A stretch of DNA of 5,892 bases from Clostridiales bacterium. GTDB lineage: Bacteria > Bacillota > Clostridia > Christensenellales > Aristaeellaceae. The notes beneath the pieces are model-generated. The model was not told the origin of the DNA and did not search any database. It saw nothing but the letters and a program-made list of their open reading frames with translations. This document shows, in pieces, positions 1 through 4,245 of this stretch (positions within the stretch are counted from its first letter, which is position 1; each line of letters starts with the position of its first letter). The translations under genes were made by a program, and so were the position numbers. Where the stretch lies: positions 1-5,892 of the forward strand of contig SFNY01000093.1 in assembly GCA_004554085.1 (NCBI GenBank), written 5' to 3'.

Positions 1-10
1 CACCTCCTTA
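1..10 (-). promoter_or_regulatory. Shine-Dalgarno of a gene just outside the window
   Basis: Read on the minus strand, the window ends with TAAGGAGGTG, a near-perfect complement of the 16S rRNA 3' end. The TAA is the stop codon of the thioredoxin fragment, so the two signals overlap. This implies that another minus-strand gene starts within about 5-10 bases beyond the left edge and is translationally linked to the thioredoxin. Thioredoxin reductase (trxB) is a common neighbour of trxA, but nothing in this window shows which gene it is. Confidence 0.7.
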
Positions 11-205
11 CAGCATGGCGAGAATCTGAGCCTTAGGTCTGGCACCGGTGACTTGATTGGCAATCTTTCCGTTCTTCTTAACCACCAGAGTGGGTATGCT
101 CATCACACCGAACTGCATAGCCAGTTCCTGTTCCTCATCCACATTTATTTTAACAACCTTGATATCGGAGCGCTCCTTGGCAATCTCCTCTACCAGAGGA
201 ACTAG
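8..205 (-). pseudogene. trxA: Thioredoxin, C-terminal fragment (5' end missing)
   Basis: The minus strand encodes the last 65 residues of a thioredoxin, beginning LVPLVEEIAKE and ending QILAML before TAA. Recognisable family landmarks are helix 2 (PLVEEIAKE), the central strand KVVKINVDEEQ, and the cis-proline loop with strand 4 (VMSIPTLVVKKNGK). A normal thioredoxin has about 105 residues, so about 40 N-terminal residues are missing, including the WCGPC active site. No start codon or ribosome binding site serves this reading frame. The sequence immediately upstream belongs to an XRE regulator read in a different frame. The fragment therefore cannot make a redox-active thioredoxin as it stands. 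Codons are noticeably more AT-rich (GTT, AAA, ATA, AAT) than in the kinase operon at the other end, which suggests a different origin or a chimeric contig. The family identity is secure; whether the truncation is biological is not. Confidence 0.85.
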
Positions 206-209
206 GCCT
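202..209. other. Breakpoint joining XRE gene 5' part to thioredoxin 3' part
   Basis: Homology to the XRE regulator (minus-strand codons for VRDLQA followed by TA) runs up to about here. Thioredoxin homology (LVPLVEEI) starts within the same few bases. The overlap reads TAGGCCTG on the minus-strand side of the join, so the exact crossover cannot be placed to the base. The TAG that ends the XRE frame is created at the junction: related regulators carry a Tyr codon (TAC or TAT) after Ala here, from memory of the family. No insertion-sequence end, integrase or target duplication is visible on either side. The site contains AGGCCT and CTGCAG restriction palindromes, so a ligation artefact cannot be excluded. 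Confidence 0.6.
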
Positions 210-306
210 GCAGATCCCGAACCGTCATGCCGCGTTCTTCGCGCAGACGCACGATGTTCTTGCCGGTTTCAACCATGTCGATGACCGGGAAAGGCTTCTG
301 ATGCAT
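202..306 (-). pseudogene. XRE-family helix-turn-helix regulator, N-terminal fragment (3' end missing)
   Basis: This is a 34-codon reading frame starting MHQKPFPVIDMVETGK and ending RGMTVRDLQA before a TAG at the breakpoint. The pattern of a TGKNIVRLREERGMTVRDLQ helix matches helix 1 and the start of helix 2 of XRE/Cro-type DNA-binding proteins. Small clostridial regulators of this kind are usually about 65-80 residues, so the recognition helix and the rest of the domain are missing. The ATG at 304-306 is chosen because an AAGGAGG ribosome binding site lies 8 bases upstream (315-321) and a good promoter lies just beyond. A longer in-frame extension to 597 reads straight back through that promoter and is not coding. 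The product should not fold as a DNA-binding domain. The frame is offset from the thioredoxin fragment, so no fusion protein results. Confidence 0.7.
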
Positions 307-314
307 GGCTTTCG

Positions 315-321
315 CCTCCTT
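315..321 (-). promoter_or_regulatory. Ribosome binding site of the XRE gene fragment
   Basis: AAGGAGG on the minus strand lies 8 bases before the ATG at 306. It fixes the start of the regulator fragment and argues against the longer upstream in-frame extension. Confidence 0.75.
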
Positions 322-340
322 CTCAAAGCTGTATATGGAC

Positions 341-369
341 ATTATATGCGTCGAAGCAGCTTCTGGCAA
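341..369 (-). promoter_or_regulatory. Sigma-A type promoter of the XRE gene
   Basis: On the minus strand, TTGCCA (364-369) and a perfect TATAAT (341-346) are separated by exactly 17 bases. This is a strong vegetative-type promoter. Transcription would start near 333-335, leaving a leader of about 28 bases that contains the ribosome binding site. Because of the breakpoint at about 205, this promoter now reads through the thioredoxin fragment into the gene beyond the left edge. Confidence 0.75.
353..363. repeat. Palindrome in the promoter spacer, possible operator
   Basis: A perfect inverted repeat, GAAGC-A-GCTTC, fills most of the spacer between the -35 and -10 elements of the XRE promoter. 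The position is typical for an autoregulatory operator of a small XRE repressor. Only one copy was seen, and five-base arms can occur by chance, so operator function is an inference. Confidence 0.4.
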
Positions 370-542
370 GCGGTTTTTGTGCGTAGGGCTGAATGAGGAA
401 CTTTTTGCCGCTTGTGTCAGATCAGAAAGCTTGACCGGAGGAGGTGCCTCGCTGCACGGCCCGAGCCTGATCGAAAGATGATTCTGTGCGGTTAGCCCGG
501 AGATTCGGAGTTCTGCGATATCTTCATCGTAAAAATGAATGA

Positions 543-560
543 CGGAGCAAAGACACTCCG
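543..560 (+). repeat. Small hairpin ahead of the first plus-strand small gene
   Basis: CGGAG (543-547) and CTCCG (556-560) can pair across an 8-base loop, ending 5 bases before the AGAGGTG ribosome binding site. It could be a leader structure of the 578-758 gene. The rest of the 307-577 interval between the divergent genes holds the XRE promoter. I found no convincing -35/-10 pair for the plus-strand genes and no other gene in it. Confidence 0.3.
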
Positions 561-565
561 GGAAA

Positions 566-572
566 AGAGGTG
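566..572 (+). promoter_or_regulatory. Ribosome binding site serving ATG 578/581
   Basis: AGAGGTG lies 5 bases before ATG 578 and 8 bases before a second ATG at 581. It matters because these starts are in a different frame from the recognisable protein that follows. This is the main evidence for a frameshift in the next gene. Confidence 0.5.
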
Positions 573-577
573 TAAGT

Positions 578-758
578 ATGATGAAGCACATCCCCATTGG
601 AAAAACAGAGCAAGCGTGCTCAGAAAGAGCATCATGACAAACAGCGCGGTTCGTGGAATGGCGTGGTTCCCGTTACGCGGGTGATACCGAACAAGAGGGT
701 TTATGACCGCAGCAGAGCTAAACAGGCAGATCGAAGTCTCCGAGCAGCAGAGGGCTGA
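578..758 (+). CDS. Small hypothetical accessory protein, apparently frameshifted near its start
   Basis: The reading frame ending at the TGA of 756-758 encodes about 53 basic residues with the core RGSWNGVVPVTRVIPNKRVY followed by DRSRAKQ. I recall similar RGxWNGxxPVTRxxPxKxxYDR peptides as small proteins of unknown function in gut Clostridia; a search would have to confirm this. In this frame a stop lies at 582-584 and the only start candidate after it is TTG 597, with no ribosome binding site. The well-placed ATG 578 or 581, with an AGAGGTG site, reads M-K-H-I-P-I-G-K and then leaves the frame, stopping at 635-637. Removing one A from the A5 run at 601-605 joins the two into a continuous protein of about 59 residues (IGKQSKRAQKEHHDKQ at the join). 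Either this is a one-base mutation or sequencing error, or a TTG start or +1 frameshift is used. The 3' end overlaps the next gene by 56 bases. Function unknown. Confidence 0.55.
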
Positions 759-945
759 CTTGCTGCCGCCGCAGCCGAAACGGCAGACGGGGCGTGCGTA
801 CAGACGCATGATGAACGAACGGAAATTCAAGCATCTCTTCAGAATCGTCACGCATGGCTATCGTCCGCATGCTGGATATGTAGACTGGTCATATGTCGAT
901 GGCAAGTGGATGCCCACAGGCAAATACATACATAGAGTAGCATAA
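703..945 (+). CDS. Small hypothetical protein with a GYRPHAGYVDW motif
   Basis: This 80-residue reading frame has a basic middle (KRQTGRAYRRMMNERKFKHL) and a distinctive aromatic block (THGYRPHAGYVDWSYVDGKW, then MPTGKYIHRVA) at its end. I recall proteins with a GYxPHxGYxDWxxVDGxWxPxGxxI block as small clostridial proteins of unknown function, often longer at the C-terminus (a KYPKNS-type tail), so this copy may be shortened. No catalytic motif, signal peptide or membrane segment is visible. ATG 703 has only a weak AAGAGGG four bases upstream and makes the gene overlap the preceding one by 56 bases. TTG 760, five bases after AGAGGG and right after the upstream stop, is a credible alternative giving about 61 residues. 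The aromatic block lies after both candidates. It is followed by two plus-strand terminators. Function unknown. Confidence 0.65.
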   Translation: MTAAELNRQIEVSEQQRADLLPPQPKRQTGRAYRRMMNERKFKHLFRIVTHGYRPHAGYVDWSYVDGKWMPTGKYIHRVA

Positions 946-971
946 TCCCTTCGTTTTGTATAGCCTTTTTC

Positions 972-1000
972 AGCGGATTTCCCCATCCGCTTCTTTCTCC
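972..1000 (+). terminator. Rho-independent terminator after the plus-strand small genes
   Basis: AGCGGAT (972-978) and ATCCGCT (985-991) form a perfect 7-bp stem with a 6-base TTCCCC loop, followed by TCTTTCTCC. It starts 26 bases after the stop of the 703-945 gene. The U-tract is interrupted by C, so efficiency may be moderate. On the opposite strand no T-run follows, so it serves the plus strand. Confidence 0.65.
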
Positions 1001-1014
1001 TGCCTTCTCGACAC

Positions 1015-1046
1015 AAAGAGTGCGTCCTCTAAAGAGTGCGTCCTCT
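1015..1046 (+). repeat. Perfect 16-bp tandem duplication
   Basis: AAAGAGTGCGTCCTCT is present twice, head to tail, at 1015-1030 and 1031-1046, with no mismatches or spacer. The second copy forms the left arm of the hairpin at 1032-1062. The first copy carries the same arm sequence and could compete for the same right arm. It looks like a recent slippage duplication of a terminator arm. Confidence 0.85.
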
Positions 1047-1067
1047 TCCTGAACGCACTCTTCTTTC
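1032..1067 (+). terminator. Second plus-strand hairpin terminator, overlapping the tandem repeat
   Basis: AAGAGTGCGT (1032-1041) and ACGCACTCTT (1053-1062) make a perfect 10-bp stem with an 11-base loop, followed by CTTTCCC. The long stem and pyrimidine-rich tail fit a back-up terminator about 90 bases after the last plus-strand gene. The U-tract is short, so this could instead be a stem-loop with another role. Confidence 0.5.
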
Positions 1068-1091
1068 CCGGTTCTCCTCTTGATATTGTGG

Positions 1092-1121
1092 CATTAACTT
1101 AATGACATTGCCCATGATGGG
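1092..1121. repeat. Two short odd-length palindromes in the convergent intergenic region
   Basis: CATTAA-C-TTAATG (1092-1104) and CCCAT-G-ATGGG (1111-1121) are perfect inverted repeats with one-base centres, seven bases apart. They lie between the plus-strand terminators and the minus-strand terminator. No gene, promoter or RNA was recognised around them. Together with the hairpin at 1123-1144 they make this a densely structured stretch, but chance cannot be ruled out. Confidence 0.4.
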
Positions 1122-1122
1122 A

Positions 1123-1144
1123 GGCATTTTTATTCAAAAATGCC
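1123..1144. repeat. Hairpin GGCATTTTT / AAAAATGCC
   Basis: A perfect 9-bp inverted repeat with an ATTC loop. Its right arm overlaps the T-tract and the last two stem bases of the minus-strand terminator at 1136-1165, so in the kinase transcript the two structures are mutually exclusive. It may add a second stop or a protected 3' end. Confidence 0.5.
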
Positions 1145-1165
1145 GCGCAAGGCGGCGGAGCGCGG
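1136..1165 (-). terminator. Rho-independent terminator of the kinase operon
   Basis: On the minus strand CCGCGC (1160-1165) pairs with GCGCGG (1143-1148) around an 11-base loop, directly followed by CATTTTTG. The GC-rich stem and T-tract lie about 120 bases downstream of the kinase stop, with no gene between. I saw nothing else coding in the 946-1284 interval. Confidence 0.6.
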
Positions 1166-1284
1166 ATCGCGGGTGCCAAACGCCATCAACCGGTGCGGCA
1201 GCAGGATGAAGGCGTTTGCACGGCCAAATCGGCGAGATCCGTACATGAAGCTTGCATCTGAGGCACAACTCCGCCGTGCGCCGT

Positions 1285-4200
1285 CTACCGCAGCTCCGGC
1301 GACAGAACCTGCTGGAGCAGCGGGATGACCTTCTCCATCTGAATCGGCTTCGCGAGGAAGCCGTCCATGCCGTTTTCCTCCGCCTCCCTGCGATCCTCAT
1401 CGAAGGCATTCGCCGTCATCGCGAGGATGGGGATCTCCGCCAGCCTCCGGTTTTCCAGCGTGCGGATCCTCCGGGTCGCCTCATAGCCGTCCATCACCGG
1501 CATCTGAATGTCCATCAGGATCAGATCGTAGGTGCCGGGTGCGGAGGACGCGACCTTTTCCACCGCGATTGCGCCGTCCTCCGCCGTATCGAGAATAAAG
1601 CCATACTCGCCCAGGATCTCCAGCGCGATTTCGCGGTTCAGCTCGTTGTCCTCGACCAACAGCAGGCGCTTGCCCTTGAAAGGCGAAACCTCCCGTGCAG
1701 CGGGGAGCGCATGCTCCGCCGCTGTCGCTTTGTCGGCCTCCGCGCGCAGCGCCCGACGCAGATCCGAGAGAAACAGGGGCCTTGCGCAGCAGGTGGTCGC
1801 GCCGGCGGACCGGGCCGTCTCCTCCAGCTCCGCATCGTCGCCGGCAGAGAAGATGACGATCGGGCGTTTGCTGTCCAGCCTGGAAATCTGCCGGATGAGC
1901 TCGACGCCGTCCATGTCGGACAGGCGGAGACCGACGATGCAGGCGCAGAATGCATCGCCCTGAGCGATGGCTTCCCGGATGCGCCGGAGCGCCTCTCCGC
2001 CGGAACACGCATGCTCCGCGCGCATGCCCAGCTTGTGCAGCATCCCGGCGATGCTCAAGCCGTCGATGGAATCCTCCTCCGCCACCAGCGCCCTCCTCCC
2101 CGTCAGCCCGGGGATGTGCGCGGCATCGCGCCGCTGGAGCCGCAGGGTGATGCAGACCACGAATTCCGTGCCCCTGTCCTTCTCCGTGCGAACCTCGATG
2201 GTGCCGCCCATCATGTCAATGATGCTCTTGGTGATGGCCATGCCCAGGCCGGTACCCTGAATCCGGCTGACCGTCGAGGTGCGCTCGCGCTCGAAGGGCT
2301 CGAAGATCTTCTTCGCGAATTCCGGCGTCATGCCGATGCCGCTGTCTTTCACTCGAATCTCATAGCGTCCCTTGCCCTCCGGCGCATTGGGAAGCTGGGC
2401 GATGCGCACGGACACCCTGCCGCCCTCGGGCGTAAACTTCACCGCGTTGGACGCGAGGTTCAGCAGCATCTGACTCAGGCGCGTCTTGTCGCAGAACACG
2501 TCCTCGTCCATCACATTCCGGGTGTCCATGCTGAGCTCCAGATGCTTGGCGTGAATCTGGCCGCTGATGATGGTTTTGAGGTCGTGGAGCACCTCGGAGA
2601 GGTTGACCTCCGTCTCCTCCAGATGGATCTTTCCGCTCTCAATGCGGCTCATATCCAGCACGTCGTTGATCAGGGACAGCAGGTGGTTGCCGGAGGAGAG
2701 GATCTTGTCCAGATAATCATTCAGCTTGTCCCGCCTGTCGATGTTCGCCCTGGCGAGGGTGGCGAAGCCGATGACCGCGTTCATGGGCGTGCGGATGTCG
2801 TGGGACATGTTGGACAGGAAGGCGCTCTTGGCACGGCTGGCATTCTGGGCCGCGTGGGCTGCCTCCTCCAGGGCGAGATTGATGCGCTTGTCGCTGGTGC
2901 GGTCGGACAGATCGAGGATGTACTTCTTTTCGCCCTGAATGTCTGAGCAGAAGGCGATCACATGGAACCAGCGCAGCTCGCCGGTCAGCTGGTGCACGTA
3001 CTCCCGATCCCACTCCTTCTGCTGACCGGGCAGTATCTCCGAGAGGTGATCCAGCACCAGGCCGGACTCCTCCCCGCGAACGATGCTTTCGATGATGTGG
3101 ATGTCCTCGCGCACCTGCTGCTCCGAGATGCCCAGCAGCCGCTCGGTATTGGTGCTTACGTAGTCCACCCGGAGCTGCTGCGCGTCCATCATCAGGAACA
3201 CGTCGTCCACATTGCAGGAGAGCTTGGAGAACAGCTCGTCGCGGGCGAGCAGCTCGCTGTCCTTCTTTTTCAGCTTCAGGCGGTTCTGCTGAACGACGAA
3301 CAGCAGGATCATCACGGCTAGGCAGATGGCGATGGCCGAGACCACGATGATGGTGGTGGACTGGAGCTGGCTCATGCTGGCATTGACCACGCCCGTGGGC
3401 ACCACGCCCATTACCGTCCAGTCCTGGAAGCCTGCGGACTCGTAGACCATGTAGTAGGACTGGCCGTCCGCCTCGAACACCATCGCGCCGGACCTGCCCG
3501 CGTGGAAGTCCTGCTGGAGCTTGTCGAGTGCCTCGTCGTCGAAGCCCCCGCTGCGCTCCAGCAGTGCGAGCACGTTGTGCACATCCTGCAGCTCGCCGCT
3601 TGCGTTGTTCACGACCACGCGGCCGTCGGGCAGGATGGCGAAGGTGCTGGCGCGTCCATTGAACGTGGAGATCTTCAGGGTGTCCACAAGGTCGCTGTTG
3701 TTGAAGCTGATGGCGATGGCCTCGTACTCAAAGCCGCGGTAGGTGCTCCGGGCAGCGGGAACGGCGAACACCATGATCTCCGGCTGATCCGGCACCACGG
3801 AGTTGATGACCACCGGCTCCCGATCCAGAATCAGGCTCGAGAGCTTGTCGCGCAGATCCAAATAGCCCCGCTTGCCCTCCAGCGTGATGTAGTTGCCGTC
3901 GCGGGAGATGAAGAAGAAGTTGGTAAACCTGCTGTCCTCCCGGGCCAGATTCACATATTCAGCCATCTCCGCGTCGGTCTCCACGCGCTCCAGATGGGGC
4001 GACCACATGCGCATCTGGCTCCAGTTGGTGGAAACAAAGTTGTTCAGCGCCTGATTGGCCTGATGAAAGATTTCGGTCAGGTGGGCAACGCTCTCCGCAT
4101 AGATCGTCTCTGTGACGAAGCCATAATAGGCAAAGCCAGCCCACAGCAGCCCCGTGATCAGCGCGAGGACGAGCAGAGCTGCGATCAGACGCTTTTTCAT
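1285..4200 (-). CDS. Membrane hybrid histidine kinase with Cache-like sensor, PAS, HisKA, HATPase and two receivers
   Basis: A 971-residue hybrid sensor kinase. A first membrane helix (about 5-27) and a second (about 282-303) flank an extracytoplasmic domain of about 250 residues that resembles a double-Cache sensor (FFFISRDGNYITLEG; TFAILPDGRVVVNN; FQDWTVMGVVP). A PAS domain covers about 320-435. HisKA has the phosphoacceptor His467 in SNMSHDIRTPMNAVIGF. The ATPase domain has the N box around Asn585, G1 DSGIG (619-623), FEPF (633-636) and G2 GTGLG (649-653). Receiver 1 (about 702-818) is degenerate: Gly757 replaces the phosphorylated Asp and Arg807 the conserved Lys. Receiver 2 (about 843-965) is intact, with Glu850/Asp851, Asp897 in LMDIQMPVMDG, Thr929 and Lys951. 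No HPt or DNA-binding domain follows, so signal output needs a separate partner. The ATG at 4200 has AGGAGGG (4208-4214) seven bases upstream. It lies 45 bases after the solute-binding gene and probably shares its transcript. The ligand is unknown. Confidence 0.93.
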   Translation of the reverse strand: MKKRLIAALLVLALITGLLWAGFAYYGFVTETIYAESVAHLTEIFHQANQALNNFVSTNWSQMRMWSPHLERVETDAEMAEYVNLAREDSRFTNFFFISRDGNYITLEGKRGYLDLRDKLSSLILDREPVVINSVVPDQPEIMVFAVPAARSTYRGFEYEAIAISFNNSDLVDTLKISTFNGRASTFAILPDGRVVVNNASGELQDVHNVLALLERSGGFDDEALDKLQQDFHAGRSGAMVFEADGQSYYMVYESAGFQDWTVMGVVPTGVVNASMSQLQSTTIIVVSAIAICLAVMILLFVVQQNRLKLKKKDSELLARDELFSKLSCNVDDVFLMMDAQQLRVDYVSTNTERLLGISEQQVREDIHIIESIVRGEESGLVLDHLSEILPGQQKEWDREYVHQLTGELRWFHVIAFCSDIQGEKKYILDLSDRTSDKRINLALEEAAHAAQNASRAKSAFLSNMSHDIRTPMNAVIGFATLARANIDRRDKLNDYLDKILSSGNHLLSLINDVLDMSRIESGKIHLEETEVNLSEVLHDLKTIISGQIHAKHLELSMDTRNVMDEDVFCDKTRLSQMLLNLASNAVKFTPEGGRVSVRIAQLPNAPEGKGRYEIRVKDSGIGMTPEFAKKIFEPFERERTSTVSRIQGTGLGMAITKSIIDMMGGTIEVRTEKDRGTEFVVCITLRLQRRDAAHIPGLTGRRALVAEEDSIDGLSIAGMLHKLGMRAEHACSGGEALRRIREAIAQGDAFCACIVGLRLSDMDGVELIRQISRLDSKRPIVIFSAGDDAELEETARSAGATTCCARPLFLSDLRRALRAEADKATAAEHALPAAREVSPFKGKRLLLVEDNELNREIALEILGEYGFILDTAEDGAIAVEKVASSAPGTYDLILMDIQMPVMDGYEATRRIRTLENRRLAEIPILAMTANAFDEDRREAEENGMDGFLAKPIQMEKVIPLLQQVLSPELR

Positions 4201-4217
4201 GGCATTGCCCTCCTGAC

Positions 4218-4238
4218 GGAATCGGATGGTTCGATTCC
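4218..4238 (-). repeat. Intercistronic hairpin before the kinase ribosome binding site
   Basis: GGAATCG and CGATTCC form a perfect 7-bp stem around a 7-base loop in the 45-base gap between the solute-binding gene and the kinase. It ends 3 bases before the AGGAGGG site. No T-run follows on the minus strand, so it is not a classical terminator. A role in mRNA stability or in lowering kinase translation relative to the binding protein is an inference. Confidence 0.45.
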
Positions 4239-4245
4239 AGTTTCC

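Noticed and set aside
57..284. 75-codon plus-strand frame opposite the thioredoxin fragment
   Set aside because: It is a shadow of a clear minus-strand thioredoxin sequence and crosses the breakpoint.
307..597. Upstream in-frame extension of the XRE fragment to an ATG at 597
   Set aside because: It would read through the regulator's own promoter and leader. A proper ribosome binding site precedes ATG 306, and the extension has no protein-like pattern.
492..851. 119-codon minus-strand frame opposite the two small genes
   Set aside because: It has no ribosome binding site, and the plus-strand frames here carry the motif-like sequences. The hydrophobic appearance of the minus frame is a complement effect.
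1140..1328. 62-codon plus-strand frame starting MPRKAAERG
   Set aside because: It lies across the minus-strand terminator and the end of the kinase. The only purine-rich site (GGGAGG at 1119-1124) is too far from the ATG, and the protein has no recognised features.
1252..2946. 564-codon plus-strand open frame opposite the kinase
   Set aside because: It is antisense to well-conserved kinase motifs (HATPase and both receivers), is rich in H, R, A, Q and L as expected from the complement of GC-rich codons, and has no recognisable domain or ribosome binding site.
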